Program-made: the position numbers and the translations under genes
Shown: positions 27,901-38,600 of the stretch, piece after piece
How positions within the stretch are numbered: position 1 is the stretch's first letter
Layout of the letters: each line of letters begins with the position of its first letter
Notes under the pieces: model-generated
What the model was told of the DNA's origin: nothing
The model's database searches: none
What the model saw: the letters and a program-made list of their open reading frames with translations, nothing else
Source: Thiospirillum jenense
GTDB lineage: Bacteria > Pseudomonadota > Gammaproteobacteria > Chromatiales > Chromatiaceae
Direction of reading: 5' to 3'
Length of the DNA: 58,041 nt
Assembly: GCF_014145225.1 (NCBI RefSeq)
Contig: NZ_JABVCQ010000022.1
Coordinates: 1 to 58,041, forward strand

Positions 27901-28112
27901 CAATTGACCGGTTCAATATAGGTGGCATCGGCCATTTCGGGATCGGTCATAATAGTCGCGGGGTTGCTATTGACTAATATGACGCGAAACCCTTCTGCGC
28001 GTAATGCTTTGCAGGCTTGGGCGCCGGAGTAATCAAACTCGCAGGCTTGACCAATGACAATTGGGCCGGCGCCAATAATTAAAATGCTGTGTAAATCGCT
28101 CCGTTTAGGCAT
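24906..28112 (-). CDS. carB: Carbamoyl-phosphate synthase large subunit
   Basis: Makes carbamoyl phosphate for pyrimidines and arginine. 1068 residues with two ATP-grasp halves: [20 protein letters not shown] at the N-terminus and [20 protein letters not shown] in the middle, each followed by metal-site ENxNPR-type segments ([24 protein letters not shown]). The last 130 residues are the allosteric domain. The ATG at 28112 fits the E. coli start and has AGGA 6 nt before it; a TTG at 28118 overlapping carA is less likely. Confidence 0.97.
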   Translation of the reverse strand: MPKRSDLHSILIIGAGPIVIGQACEFDYSGAQACKALRAEGFRVILVNSNPATIMTDPEMADATYIEPVNWRVVERIIERERPDAILPTMGGQTALNCALDLAREGVLERYQVELIGASRTAIDKAEDRDLFRQAMRRIGLDVPRSAVAHSLEEAIQVQPQIGFPSIIRPSFTLGGSGGGIAYNAEEFEEICRRGLDLSPTKELLIEESVLGWKEFEMEVVRDSKDNCIIVCSIENFDPMGVHTGDSITVAPAQTLTDKEYQLMRDASIRVLREIGVDTGGSNVQFAINPADGRMIVIEMNPRVSRSSALASKATGFPIAKVAAKLAVGYTLDELLNEITGGATPASFEPTIDYVVTKIPRFAFEKFPLADARLTTQMKSVGEVMAIGRTFQESLQKALCSLETDKDGLTNVLNLAAPESISYLRNEIAQPSGERLLYLADGLRAGITPEEIQELSGIDPWFIAQIEELVAIEHEIKVQGFSALNAARLYALKRKGFSDRRLASLIGISEQEIRTHRHALGIRPVFKRVDTCAAEFAASTAYLYSTYEEECEAAPTTAKKVMVLGGGPNRIGQGIEFDYCCVHAAFALRDDGYETIMVNCNPETVSTDYDTSDRLYFEPLTLENVLEIVAIEQPYGVIVQYGGQTPLKLARALEAAGVPIIGTSPDAIDLAEDRERFQQLIHQLNLRQPPNATARSEAEALAAAAAIGYPLVVRPSYVLGGRAMELVYDEQELRRYIRTAVSVSNDAPVLLDRFLDAAIEIDVDAVCDGEQVLIGGVMEHIEQAGVHSGDSACSLPPYTLSDAIQNRLRQQMTQLALALGVRGLMNAQFALKGDDIYILEVNPRASRTIPFVSKAIGVPLAKVGARCMVGCSLAMQNLQQTIHPKRFFVKEAVFPFIKFPGVDTVLGPEMKSTGEVMGIGETFGEAFGKAVEGAGTRLPRPGKALLSVREADKTRLIQVAHELIALGFRLYATHGSAFVIRAAGIECERVNKVKEGRPHIVDMIKNNEISFVVNTTEGAQAIADSAEIRRVALQRKVSYTTTIAGAEATCLALKQAGILAINRLQDLY

Positions 28113-28114
28113 GG

Positions 28115-29275
28115 TCAATCCTGATTGGCAAGTGGTTGCCGCTGCCGCATCATGGCGACAAATGCAGTGAATAAAGGGGCGACATCATGCGGCCCCGGGC
28201 TGGCTTCGGGGTGGCCTTGAAAACTAAACGCCGGGTAATCACGGTGGCGAATGCCCTGTAATGAACCATCAAATAACGAGCGATGCGTAGCCAATACGGT
28301 GGCGGGTAAACTGGATTCATCAACCGCAAAACCGTGATTCTGGCTGCTAATCATCACGGCGCCATTTTCTAATGAAACAACGGGATGATTGGCGCCGTGA
28401 TGCCCAAATTTCATTTTAATCGTTTGGGCGCCGCAGGCTAATCCGAGTAATTGATGACCGAGGCAAATACCGAATACGGGAATGCCGCTGGTTAATAATG
28501 ATTGAATGGCGTGAATAGCGTAATCACACGGGGCGGGATCGCCGGGGCCGTTGCTTAAAAAGATGCCGTCGGGTTGATAATTCAATACCTCGGCGGCGGA
28601 GGTGCGGGCGGGGACGACGGTGACGCGGCAGCCGTGATCCACCAATTGGCGCAAAATGGCGCGTTTGATGCCAAAATCGTAGGCGACAACGTGCAAATTG
28701 AGCTGTGGATCGGTGAATTCCAGCGCGGCCGGGTCGCCAGTTGCCAGTGACCAACTGCCCTGCGTCCAGGTATAAGGCATTGATGTTGTGGCAATTTGTG
28801 CCAAGTCCATGCCTTTTAAGCCGGGAAATGCGCGGGCGGCCTCAAGCGCGGCAGTTTCATCTAACTGCATTCCCGCCTGCAAACAGCCGTTTTGTGCGCC
28901 TTTTTCGCGCAATAATCGCGTTAAACGGCGGGTATCTACTTCGCTGATGGCGACCACGTTTTGCGCGATTAAATACTCGGGCAAGGACTGCCGACTGCGC
29001 CAGTTGCTGTGAACGGCGGGTAAATCGCGCACAATCAAGCCCGCCGCCTGCACTTGGGATGATTCGGCGTCCTCGGGCGTGACGCCGGTGTTGCCAATGT
29101 GCGGGTAGGTGAGGGTGACTAATTGGCGTAAATACGACGGGTCGGTGAGGATTTCTTGATAGCCGGTCATGGCGGTATTAAAAACCACTTCGCCGACGCG
29201 CTCACCCGTTGCGCCAATGGCGACCCCGCGAAAGATCGCGCCGTCTTCTAATACTAAAACCGCTGGTGTCGTCAA
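28115..29275 (-). CDS. carA: Carbamoyl-phosphate synthase small (glutaminase) subunit
   Basis: Releases ammonia from glutamine for CarB. The class I glutaminase has the nucleophile in [12 protein letters not shown] and the His-Glu pair in [16 protein letters not shown] stands 7 nt before a TTG at 29275, and that start gives six residues before LVLEDG, as in E. coli CarA. I prefer it to the TTG at 29293, which lies upstream of the ribosome site. carB follows after 2 nt. Confidence 0.96.
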   Translation of the reverse strand: MTTPAVLVLEDGAIFRGVAIGATGERVGEVVFNTAMTGYQEILTDPSYLRQLVTLTYPHIGNTGVTPEDAESSQVQAAGLIVRDLPAVHSNWRSRQSLPEYLIAQNVVAISEVDTRRLTRLLREKGAQNGCLQAGMQLDETAALEAARAFPGLKGMDLAQIATTSMPYTWTQGSWSLATGDPAALEFTDPQLNLHVVAYDFGIKRAILRQLVDHGCRVTVVPARTSAAEVLNYQPDGIFLSNGPGDPAPCDYAIHAIQSLLTSGIPVFGICLGHQLLGLACGAQTIKMKFGHHGANHPVVSLENGAVMISSQNHGFAVDESSLPATVLATHRSLFDGSLQGIRHRDYPAFSFQGHPEASPGPHDVAPLFTAFVAMMRQRQPLANQD

Positions 29276-29293
29276 AGGGTTTCTCCAAAGCAA

Positions 29294-29649
29294 GCAAAAG
29301 CGGCAAACGTCTGATTGACTGTGGCGTTTGCAGTACCGAATAAAATGGGTGATTCACGCAACACGTTAATTAACGATGGGATCGGCACCGAGCCGTGAAA
29401 ATGGTAATGGATACAGGTGTTGCTGTCTATCACCGATCACCGGCCACGCAATTTGACGGATTAAAACGTGATGATGCGGCGTGCTTGCGTATTATTTTAA
29501 CAACAGTTGCAACCGGCTGACAGTGACCGAGCGCGGCGCGGTGATCTGTGATTAAACGCCTGAATTCTATTAAACTACCGCGCACTCCGGCGACGCTCAC
29601 ACCGTCTGCACTGATTTCGTTACTTTTCACACTTGGGGAAATACCGCTG
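29294..29649. other. Divergent intergenic region between carA and the prenyl synthase
   Basis: In the carA leader GCAAACG (29303-29309) pairs with CGTTTGC (29325-29331). This could be an operator (a pyrimidine or arginine repressor site) or an RNA hairpin. No conserved PyrR-type attenuator was recognised. Nothing else is clear in the remaining bases. Confidence 0.45.
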
Positions 29650-30531
29650 ATGGATGATGTCACGACGCGCATTGAAACCGCTTTAGAAACTGCCCTGCGC
29701 ACCGCCACCGGCGCCGGCGATTGTCCACCGCAACTGGCGGCGGCGGTGCGTCATGCCGTCTTCCCCGGGGGAGGACGAGTCCGCCCGCGCCTGTGTTTAG
29801 CCGTCGCTGCCGCCTGTGGTGACGATGCGCCCGCCATTAGCACTGCTGCGGCCGTGTCGCTCGAATTGCTGCACTGCGCCTCGCTGGTTCACGACGATCT
29901 GCCGTGTTTTGACAACGCCGCCACGCGACGCGGGCAGCCGTCGGTGCATTACGCCTTTGGTGAACGACTGGCCGTCCTCGTGGGCGACGGGTTAATCACG
30001 CTGGCATTTGAACAACTGGCGCATCACACCCAGTCACACCCCGAGCGGTTGGTGGCGCTGACCAAAATTGTCGGGCGCTCAGTCGGGATCAGTCACGGCA
30101 TCGTGGCCGGTCAAGCGTGGGAATGTGAACCGCGGGTCGAATTGACCGATTATCACCGCCAAAAAACGGCGGCGTTATTTGCCGCCGCGACCGAAGCGGG
30201 GGCGGCGGCGGCGGGGCAACCATCGCAATTGTGGTACACGTTGGGCGAGCAGTTGGGCTTGGCGTATCAGGTCGCCGACGACATTCGTGATGTGGCGTCC
30301 ACCCCCGAGGCGATTGGCAAACCGATTGGGCAGGATGTGGCGCACCAGCGGCCGAGTGCCACCACTGATTTGGGGTTGGATGGGGCGATGGCGCGCTTAA
30401 AAACGCTGGTTGAAACCGCCAGCGCCAGTATTCCGCATTGCCCGGGTGCTGACCGCTTGCGTCAATTGATTCAACATGAAATGCGGCGCTTATTACCCGC
30501 CGAGCTGGCGCAGTGGGTGATTACTGAATAG
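29650..30531 (+). CDS. Polyprenyl diphosphate synthase (IspA/CrtE type)
   Basis: 293 residues of the short-chain trans-prenyltransferase family, which builds farnesyl or geranylgeranyl diphosphate. The first aspartate motif is LVHDDLPCFDNAATRRG and the second QVADDIRDVAST; FPGGGRVRPRLCLAVAAACG binds diphosphate. The wording of these segments reminds me of CrtE of photosynthetic proteobacteria as much as of IspA, so product length is open. Start at ATG 29650 with GGGGAAA upstream; the frame is open back to 29548. dxs and xseB, frequent partners of ispA, are absent. Confidence 0.88.
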   Translation: MDDVTTRIETALETALRTATGAGDCPPQLAAAVRHAVFPGGGRVRPRLCLAVAAACGDDAPAISTAAAVSLELLHCASLVHDDLPCFDNAATRRGQPSVHYAFGERLAVLVGDGLITLAFEQLAHHTQSHPERLVALTKIVGRSVGISHGIVAGQAWECEPRVELTDYHRQKTAALFAAATEAGAAAAGQPSQLWYTLGEQLGLAYQVADDIRDVASTPEAIGKPIGQDVAHQRPSATTDLGLDGAMARLKTLVETASASIPHCPGADRLRQLIQHEMRRLLPAELAQWVITE

Positions 30532-30568
30532 AGTTGTATTAAAAATTGATTGCCGCAATTCAATTGAT

Positions 30569-30594
30569 CGTTCCCACGCAGCAGCGCGGGAACG
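30569..30594. repeat. Dispersed palindrome (REP-like), copy 1
   Basis: CGTTCCCACGC and GCGCGGGAACG face each other with one mismatch. It sits between the convergent ends of the prenyl synthase and purU. Confidence 0.8.
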
Positions 30595-30611
30595 TGAATG
30601 ACAGCACTTAA

Positions 30612-31466
30612 TTAAGCAAACACAATCGTTTTATTATCATGCACGAGTACGCGGTCTTCTAAATGATAACGCAAGCCGCGTGCTAACACCATTTTCTCCA
30701 CATCCCGCCCCAAGCGCACCATCTCCTCGGCGGTATTGTGATGATTCACCCGCACCACATCCTGTTCAATAATTGGTCCGGCATCTAATTCACTGGTGAC
30801 ATAATGACAAGTGGCGCCAATCAATTTAACCCCGCGTTCTGAGGCTTGATGATACGGCCGCGCCCCGATAAATGACGGCAAAAAACTGTGATGAATGTTA
30901 ATAATACTGGCCGGATAACGCTGGCACAATTCGGCGGGTAAAATCTGCATATAACGCGCTAATACAATTGTATCAGCACGGGCGCTGGCAATAGCGTCAC
31001 TGACCGCCACGAAATGCGCTTCTTTATCAGTAGAATCAACGGGTAAATGAAAATAAGGAATGCCGTGCCATTCAACATAACGGCGCAAATCATCGTGATT
31101 TGATAAAACACAGGGAATATCAAACTGCAATTCACCGCTGCGCCACCGGTACAGTAAATCCGATAAACAATGCGCTTGTTTACTCGCCATTAACACCACG
31201 CGCCGATTCATGCCACTGTCGGTAATGTACCATTGCATTCCAAAGCGCATTGCAATTGGTTCAAACCGTGTTCTGAATTCGGCAGGCGGGAATGGTAATG
31301 ACTGCGCCCGCACGACATAACGCATAAAAAACCATTGGCTACCGGGGTCGGTATAATGATGGGCTTCAGTAATCCACCCGCCATGTTGGGCAATGAACGC
31401 ACTGACGGCTGCGACTATTCCAACCTCATCGGGGCAGGAAATCACGAGGCGGTAACTGCGTTCCAT
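30612..31466 (-). CDS. purU: Formyltetrahydrofolate deformylase
   Basis: Hydrolyses 10-formyl-tetrahydrofolate to formate, feeding PurT and balancing one-carbon pools. An ACT domain at the N-terminus (VISCPDEVGIVAAVSAF) is followed by a formyltransferase-like domain with IINIHHSFLPSF and the catalytic Asp in TSELDAGPII. From ATG 31466 it has 284 residues, close to E. coli PurU (280). An ATG at 31517 is also possible; the open frame to 31613 overlaps the upstream gene. Confidence 0.93.
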   Translation of the reverse strand: MERSYRLVISCPDEVGIVAAVSAFIAQHGGWITEAHHYTDPGSQWFFMRYVVRAQSLPFPPAEFRTRFEPIAMRFGMQWYITDSGMNRRVVLMASKQAHCLSDLLYRWRSGELQFDIPCVLSNHDDLRRYVEWHGIPYFHLPVDSTDKEAHFVAVSDAIASARADTIVLARYMQILPAELCQRYPASIINIHHSFLPSFIGARPYHQASERGVKLIGATCHYVTSELDAGPIIEQDVVRVNHHNTAEEMVRLGRDVEKMVLARGLRYHLEDRVLVHDNKTIVFA

Positions 31467-31548
31467 AACGGGTAAATGATGCGGCGGAGTTAATTCGTGG
31501 CGGTGCTGCGACGCCATAGGTATTTTCAATGATTCACACGGTATTTGG

Positions 31549-32685
31549 TTAAACGAAATTAGGGGCGGGTTTGCCAAAATAATAGCCTTGAAAATAATCA
31601 AAACCCAATTCACGGCAGACTTCTACTTCTTCTTTAATTTCGGTGCCTTCGGCCAGACTTTTAATCCCAAGATCACGCGCCATATTCACCAATGTTGCAA
31701 TGACTTGCCGTGATTTAGGTGGTCGCTCGTGAATGTTACGAATTAAAGCAATATCGAATTTCAAAACATCTGGTGGTACTTCGATCAATTCCAGGAGGCG
31801 GGCTTGACCGGCGCCAAAATCATCATAGGCTAATCCGATATTTAAATCTTTTAATAGGTCGCGGACTTGCCGCATAGTTTTAATATCGGTCACGGCCGCT
31901 TCATGTACTTCCATTGTCATGGCTAAATCAGGGGCTAATGCGCGTAACTTGGGCAAGTCGTGGCTTAAAAACTTAATCTTTGTTTCTTCGGGTACCGTAT
32001 TGAAAAACACCTGTTGTCCGGCGGGTAGGACGCGGGCTTGGGCAATACCAATATCTCGAAAAAGGGTAGATAATTCGATTTGTCGGCCAAGTGAAGCGGC
32101 AATTTCAAATAGAGGGCCGGGGCTGGGTGGTAAGCCTTCAAAATTACCGCGACCTAATAATTCATAGCCAAATACACTGTCATCTTGGCTGCGAATTAAC
32201 GGTTGAAAATAGGCCAGGACAGCGCGCTTTTCTAATAAATCATCAAAGCTGCGATGCGATGTAAAAAACCCAAACCCGGGAATGGCGGCGGCAATAACCG
32301 TGTCCTGTTGATTATGGCGCGTACTGGGTGAGGCTTGCTGTTCATTTTGACGGCAGGCAATGCGAAATTCTTGCGAACCGAAATGCAGCACGTCACCGCT
32401 TTTTAATTGTTGATCGCCATGAACGCGTTGGCGATTGACGTAAGTGCCATTGGTGCTGCCAAATTCACGCACCACTAATGTTTGCTCATCTGGGCTAAAG
32501 ATTTCGGCATGTTGGCGTGAAATATCTGGCGAGGCTAAACATAAATCACATTCTTCGCGCCGCCCAATACAGAATGGTAAATGACTTAAATGAACTAACC
32601 AGGTTTTGCCGTCTGGACTACGTCCTTCAAGATACCAAGCACCTTCTGATAAAGCGGCGGTCATCTGTTGTGCCGTGACACTCAT
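31549..32685 (-). CDS. FHA-EAL domain signalling protein
   Basis: 378 residues. The FHA domain (about 30-110) has IGRREECDL, SRQHAEIF and GSTNGTYVN, the phosphothreonine-binding signature. The EAL domain (about 145-375) has YELLGRG in place of the usual EALLR, plus FFNTVP, MEVHE, YDDFGAGQARL, LKFDIALI and LAEGTEI. Several catalytic acids and the lysine are retained, but the motifs are off-consensus, so either weak cyclic-di-GMP phosphodiesterase or a binding-only role is possible. GGAG precedes the ATG. Confidence 0.9.
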   Translation of the reverse strand: MSVTAQQMTAALSEGAWYLEGRSPDGKTWLVHLSHLPFCIGRREECDLCLASPDISRQHAEIFSPDEQTLVVREFGSTNGTYVNRQRVHGDQQLKSGDVLHFGSQEFRIACRQNEQQASPSTRHNQQDTVIAAAIPGFGFFTSHRSFDDLLEKRAVLAYFQPLIRSQDDSVFGYELLGRGNFEGLPPSPGPLFEIAASLGRQIELSTLFRDIGIAQARVLPAGQQVFFNTVPEETKIKFLSHDLPKLRALAPDLAMTMEVHEAAVTDIKTMRQVRDLLKDLNIGLAYDDFGAGQARLLELIEVPPDVLKFDIALIRNIHERPPKSRQVIATLVNMARDLGIKSLAEGTEIKEEVEVCRELGFDYFQGYYFGKPAPNFV

Positions 32686-32838
32686 GGATAGTTTGCTCCT
32701 GTTGCGGGTCAGTGTAGTGCATTTTATTTGACATGACCCCGGCGATTTTAATGATAAAAACGATTAAGTGGCATTCACTCATGTCGGGCGGATGTTGTAT
32801 TAATCATCAAGGATACCCAATTCAAGCACAGAATTTGT

Positions 32839-33570
32839 TTACAGCAAGTTATCTTCATCCATTCGAATAGCCCGCTGAACATCCAAGACGGCGCGAGCAA
32901 TGGTAAGGGCGTCTGACGGACTTACCACTGAAAACTCCATGCCAATCACAGATTCATGGTCATTGATCGGGCGGTTATTGCGCACTTCGGCATCTAAAAT
33001 GATGTTTAGATGATCTTCAATGACAATATGACCTTCAAAAATAATGGTGCCCACCGGCATTAGCGCCGCTAAAGATTGATTCAAAATAATTCCAATACCG
33101 GTGGCGGAAATGTTGTCTATTCTCCCAAAAAATGCAATGTCGGTATCAAGATTGGGATTGGAGGCGCGACCACGCATACTCGCGGGGGTGCGTGTTGGTA
33201 AACCAACCCGAAACGCATTGCGCCGTTGTAATTGAAACAATTCAGCTGGATAGGGAATTTCATAATAGCGATCTAGCCCTTCTTCAATGACTTGTAAATC
33301 ATCACATTCAAACCAGGTGTAGAGTGAACCAATCGCGCCGCGTACTTGAATACAGCGGGCAGTTTCAATTGTTCTAGCAATGGATTTTGGTAGCGTATCC
33401 ACTAATAGATACCGCGCATCGGGATCGTTCGCAACAATTGCAGTTTCGCCGCGCACATCGCCAGATAACGTTAATAACGTGAATTTACCGCGACTTTGAA
33501 AATGGCGGGTGAGAATCTTGGCAATAGCGCGAGGCGTGTCAATTTTAGTGATTTGCTCTTCTGCTTGCAT
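32839..33570 (-). CDS. PilZ-domain cyclic-di-GMP receptor, YcgR-like
   Basis: 243 residues with an N-terminal YcgR-type domain (about 1-120) and a C-terminal PilZ domain. The ligand motifs are QRRNAFRVGLP (RxxxR, about 127-135) and DNISATGIGI (about 162-171). YcgR proteins slow the flagellar motor when cyclic di-GMP is high. It is divergent from the chemoreceptor at 33943, which suits a motility role. Confidence 0.9.
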   Translation of the reverse strand: MQAEEQITKIDTPRAIAKILTRHFQSRGKFTLLTLSGDVRGETAIVANDPDARYLLVDTLPKSIARTIETARCIQVRGAIGSLYTWFECDDLQVIEEGLDRYYEIPYPAELFQLQRRNAFRVGLPTRTPASMRGRASNPNLDTDIAFFGRIDNISATGIGIILNQSLAALMPVGTIIFEGHIVIEDHLNIILDAEVRNNRPINDHESVIGMEFSVVSPSDALTIARAVLDVQRAIRMDEDNLL

Positions 33571-33942
33571 AAAGTTATATCAAAAAACGCGCTGGCGGTG
33601 TCGGGTTGGTGGTAAGCGATACGCAGGTAAAAGGCGCGGCGGTGTCAATCTTTGACATGTTTGGACACGGTGATTGCGCGTATCTGCCCTACCACCGCCG
33701 TTGGGTGTATCACTTTAACATTATCGGTTGTCGAACGAAAAACTGCCGCTGACCATGATAACTGCGAGCGAGCGCTTCAAAGCGGCGGTGTGGCGTTCGC
33801 AGCAGCAATCGGCTTTATAATCACCCGTCTTGTCAAAATCGCTAATCAACCCGATAAAATACTCCCGAACACAACAACACTGCAGCGGTCTGTCATTGGC
33901 GGCACCAACGCAATTTGACCGGGTGATTATTCGAGGTAGGTT
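33571..33942. promoter_or_regulatory. Divergent region before the chemoreceptor; possible sigma-28 -10 box
   Basis: 372 bp between the PilZ gene and the chemoreceptor. CCGATAA at 33851-33857 matches the core of the flagellar sigma-28 -10 element (GCCGATAA). The upstream -35 match is poor, so this is tentative. No other feature is clear. Confidence 0.3.
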
Positions 33943-35559
33943 ATGCTATTAACCATTGGACGTAAATTAGGTTTGGCATTTGCCATTGCATTGCTATTTG
34001 TGATTGGCGTTGGCATTGTCGGCTGGTTCGGAATTGAACGCATCGTGACGGCACAGTTATTAGCCCGCCATCATTTTGAACAGGCATTATTTCAAGCGCA
34101 CAAGGAGGTGGATCATTTGGTCTGGATTAATCACCTGGGCAATGCGTTGTTATTAGGTGAGCGGTTTGACGGCGCACTTGATCCGCTCAAGTGCGATTTT
34201 GGCCGCTGGTATCAACAATTTGCTGAAAGTAGCGATTTACCCAACGCCTCGCCGGACTTCCGCCGCACTTTCGCTGCCATCGAAGCGCCACACCGCCGCT
34301 TGCACGAGTCAGCCAAACAAGTCCTAACAACGTTGCAGGCGGGCGATCATGCGCAGGCGGTGGCGTTTTACCGCACCGATACACTGCCGGCTTTGGAGCA
34401 GGTGCGCGATTTGCTGGCGGAACTGAGCCGCATTTTACAAGCCGAGCAAAACCAAGTCTTAACCGATGCCGGTCAGGTCGCCAACGTCGCCCGCTGGTCA
34501 CTGGTGATCGGCACCCTGATCGCTTTTTTGATGGCAATAGGCGTGGGCGCGGGCTTAAAACGTGCCATTGTGCTGCCGGTCAACGCCGCCACCGAGCGGT
34601 TGCAAGCGATTGCCAGCGGTGACGGTGACTTGACCCAGCGCTTGATCTCGGGCGTACCAGACGAATTCGGTGCACTGGCGCAGGCATTCAATCACTTTGC
34701 CGACCGCATCCACGCGCTGGTCAAGCAGGTGACGGGCGCCTCCAATCAACTTTCGACGGCGGCCGAGGAATTATCCGCCAGCAGTACGCACACTCGTCAA
34801 CAAGTCCGCGAGCGCCAAGCCGAAATTGCGCAGGTGGCGCAGGCGATGGCGCAGATGGCGGCGAGTGTGCAGCAGGTGGCGCATCATGCGGCCGCGGCGG
34901 CGCAGGCGACGGCGGGATCGGATGTGGCGGCTAAATCCGGTGGCGAAGAGATCGTGCGCGTGATTACGGCAATTGAATCATTAGCAAAACAGGTGGAAAG
35001 CACCGCCGATTTAATTGGTAAATTATCATTAGATAGTGATGAAATCGGCAATGTGTTGGATGTCATTCGCGGCATTGCCGAGCAGACCAATTTATTAGCG
35101 TTGAATGCGGCAATTGAAGCGGCGCGAGCGGGTGAACAGGGGCGGGGATTTGCGGTGGTGGCGGATGAAGTGCGCACATTAGCAAGTCGTACGCAAACCT
35201 CAACCGTTGAAGTGCGGCAAATTATTGAACGCTTGCAATCACGCGCCGCCAGTGCGGTGCAGGCAATGGAACAGGGGCGCGGTCAAGCGCGTGATGCGGT
35301 GAATAAAGCCAGTCAAGCGGGTGATTCATTACGCGCTATTATGGGCGCAGTTGGATCAATGAGTGGCATGACGGCGGAAATTGCCAGCGCGGCTGAACAA
35401 CAATCATCCGTTGCCGTACAAATCAATCAAAACGTTTTGAATATTGATCGCGGTGTGGAACAAATCGCGCAAAGTTCTGATGAAATTGCCGCCGCCAGCG
35501 GTGAATTAGCACGGCTGGCAGGTGATTTACAAAATCGCGTCGGGCGCTTCCGTGTTTAA
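33943..35559 (+). CDS. Methyl-accepting chemotaxis protein with zinc-binding (CZB-like) sensor region
   Basis: 538 residues. Membrane helices at about 8-30 and 185-206 enclose a periplasmic domain. That domain has [20 protein letters not shown] and [11 protein letters not shown], the His, Cys and His-x3-His pattern of chemoreceptor zinc-binding domains. A HAMP segment follows, then a signalling domain with the hairpin [25 protein letters not shown] stands before the ATG. CZB domains are usually cytoplasmic and sense zinc or oxidants; here the domain lies between helices and so is probably outside. Confidence 0.93.
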   Translation: MLLTIGRKLGLAFAIALLFVIGVGIVGWFGIERIVTAQLLARHHFEQALFQAHKEVDHLVWINHLGNALLLGERFDGALDPLKCDFGRWYQQFAESSDLPNASPDFRRTFAAIEAPHRRLHESAKQVLTTLQAGDHAQAVAFYRTDTLPALEQVRDLLAELSRILQAEQNQVLTDAGQVANVARWSLVIGTLIAFLMAIGVGAGLKRAIVLPVNAATERLQAIASGDGDLTQRLISGVPDEFGALAQAFNHFADRIHALVKQVTGASNQLSTAAEELSASSTHTRQQVRERQAEIAQVAQAMAQMAASVQQVAHHAAAAAQATAGSDVAAKSGGEEIVRVITAIESLAKQVESTADLIGKLSLDSDEIGNVLDVIRGIAEQTNLLALNAAIEAARAGEQGRGFAVVADEVRTLASRTQTSTVEVRQIIERLQSRAASAVQAMEQGRGQARDAVNKASQAGDSLRAIMGAVGSMSGMTAEIASAAEQQSSVAVQINQNVLNIDRGVEQIAQSSDEIAAASGELARLAGDLQNRVGRFRV

Positions 35560-35632
35560 TGCGGTTTTTTTAGTAACGACCGTTTATCCAGCGCTATTAA
35601 ATCACGATCAATCAACTCATTGACAATTCATC

Positions 35633-38600
35633 ATGCAAGACTTGACCACCGGCTTCATGTTAATTCAAAGCAACCGCCTGGAAAACCTGCGGTGGCTAAT
35701 GATTGAATGGCTAAAACGTCACCCGCTGGCGCCATTAGAAAATGACGTGATTCTTGTGCAAAGCAACGGCATTGCGCAATGGTTAAAACTGGCATTGGCC
35801 GCTCGGCCGCGTGATGATGATAGCGGTGGGTGTGGCATTGCCGCCGCATTAAAACTGCAATTACCCGCGCAATTCATTTGGCACGCCTATCGCGCCGTAC
35901 TCGGTGCATTAGATACGCTCTCGCCGTTTGATAAAACGCCATTAACTTGGCGACTGTATCATTTATTAACTGACCTGCCGGCATTACAACAGCGTTTAAT
36001 GGCGACCGCGACCGACATCGCGCCCCTGACCAGTTTTATTCATCATCACACGGCGGATGACACAGCGCGGCGGCGCTATCAATTAGCCGAACGCTTGGCG
36101 GATTTATACGATCAATATCAAATCTATCGTGCCGATTGGTTAGATCATTGGCAGCGCGGCGAAGATGTCATTATTCTGGCGAATGGCACTCGGCAGCCGC
36201 TGGGCAATGAACACCGCTGGCAACCGCTATTGTGGCGCTGTTTAATTGATGAGATTAATAATGATCCGCAATTGGAATTGCCGCCGAATGCCCCGCCGTG
36301 CCATCGCTTTAGTCGTGCGCAAATTCACACCGCGTTTATTCAACAAATCAAGCAATACACGCCCGCGACTCGCCCAATGGATTTGCCGCGCCGTGTCATA
36401 GTCTTTGGTTTATCATCATTGCCGCGTCAAACGCTCGAAGTCTTGCACGCGATTAAACAGTTAACCCAAGTTTTGTTATTTGTCCACAATCCCAGTCAGC
36501 ATTATTGGGGCGATATTATCGAAGGGCGGGATTTATTCCGTTTTCATTATCGCCGTATTCAAGCGCGCAAGGTGCCGGTGGAGATTAACGAAAATGAATT
36601 ACACCTGCACGGTCAGCCATTACTCGCGGCGTGGGGTAAACAAGGGCGGGATTACATTCGGTTATTAGATGAATACGATCAACCCGATGAATACCGCCCG
36701 CAATTTAATGCAGATGATTTGAAAATTGATTGGTTTGAATCGCCCGGGCAAGCGTGTTTATTACACCAATTGCAAGATGATATTTTGCAATTGCGTCCAT
36801 TGCACGAGCGGCAGGCGTTGAATAGCACGGTTGATCCGGCCACCGATCACAGCCTCCAGTTTTTAATTGCGCACAGCCCGCAGCGCGAAATTGAAATTCT
36901 GCACGATCAATTATTGGCGACCTTTGAAGAGTACGCCAATTCCGCCGCGCAATCATCTAATCAAACTAATCCAGCGCCGAATGCAACGGCAATGAACCCG
37001 CTGCACCCGCGTGATATTTTGGTGATGGTGCCGAATATTGAAATCTACGCGCCGCATATTGAAGCGGTATTCGGGCGATTTGCATTTGATGATCCGCGTT
37101 ATTTGCCGTTTCATATTACCGATCAAACCCAGCGCCACCGCAATCCATTATTAATTGCATTAGAAAGTTTATTAAAATTACCGCAGTCGCGCTTTGCCGT
37201 GAGTGAATTATTCGATTTGCTCGACATCCCCGCCGTGCGCGAGCGATTTGCGATAACTGACAATGACTTACCGCGTCTGCATCAATGGATTGACGGCGCG
37301 AATATCCGCTGGGGCTTGAATGCCGCGCAGCGCCAGCAGGTCAGCCTTGATCCCAACGCCCGCCGCGCCGCTGATTTGGCCGGGCAGCACACCTGGGAAT
37401 TTGGCTTAAATCGCCTGTTGCTGGGCATGGCGGTGGGCGATCAGGGCGCGTGGCAGGGCATCGAGCCGTACCCGTCCATCGGTGGATTGGAGGCGGCGTT
37501 GCTGGGGCATTTGGCGCAACTGCTTGATACGTTGGAGAATTATTGGACGCTGTTGCAGCAACCCGCCACGCCAGCCGAGTGGGCGGCGCGGCTGACGCAG
37601 TTGGTGGACGACTGCTTTGTTGCCACGAGCGATGCGGACGAGACGGCGCTGCGGCGGGTGCAGCAGGCGCTGACCGATTGGTTGGAACAGTGTCAACTCG
37701 GCGGCAGTCACGCCGATCAAATGCCGGTGACGGTGGTGCGCGAGGCGCTGTTGTCGGCGCTGGATGAGCCGACCTTGAGCCAGCGGTTTTTAGCCGGCGC
37801 GGTCAATTTTGCAACGTTGATGCCGATGCGGGCGATTCCGTTCCGCCAAATCTGGTTACTCGGCATGAACGATGGCGACTACCCGCGCAAGCGGCCGCCG
37901 CTCGATTTCGATTTGATGGCGCAGGCGTATCGCCCGGGGGATCGGTCACGGCGGGAGGATGACCGCTATTTGTTTTTAGAGGCGCTGCTGTCGGCCCGCG
38001 AGCGGCTGGTTATCAGTTGGGTCGGGCGCGACATCCGCGATAACAGCGAGCGCCCGCCGTCGGTACTGGTGGGGCAACTGCGCGATCATTTAGCGGCCGG
38101 CTGGCGCTTGGTGACTGATCCCGTCCCGTTTACGCCCGACAGTCCGCGGCCGCCGAGTGCCGCGTTACTGGAGGCGCTAACCACCGTTCACCCGTTGCAG
38201 CCGTTCAGTCGCCAGTATTTTGATCCGCACCGCCCACCGCCGTTGTTCACCTACACGCATGAGTGGCGGCAAATTCACGCCCCGTCTCCGCCGATCACCG
38301 CGCCGGCGGCCGCGATTCAGTTTCCGCCCTGGCATCCGTCACACACCGTGACGTTCCGCCAATTGATCGAGTTTTTGCGCTGCCCGCCGAGTGCGCTGGT
38401 CACGCAGCGGTTGCAAATTGCCAAGCCCGAGGAGATGAGAGCGGTGCGCGATGTCGAGCCGTTTGAAATTGACGGGCTGGCGAATTGGCAAATGCAGGAT
38501 GATGTGTTGACCAGTTTGTTCACGCACCAGCGCGAGTGGACACCTGAGCAATTTGACCAGCAGTTGCAACGGAGTATCATCAAGTTCCAAGCGCAGGGGC

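Noticed and set aside
33652-33918. 88-residue plus-strand ORF before the chemoreceptor
   Set aside because: It fills a promoter region, has no ribosome site, and shows no recognisable fold or family.
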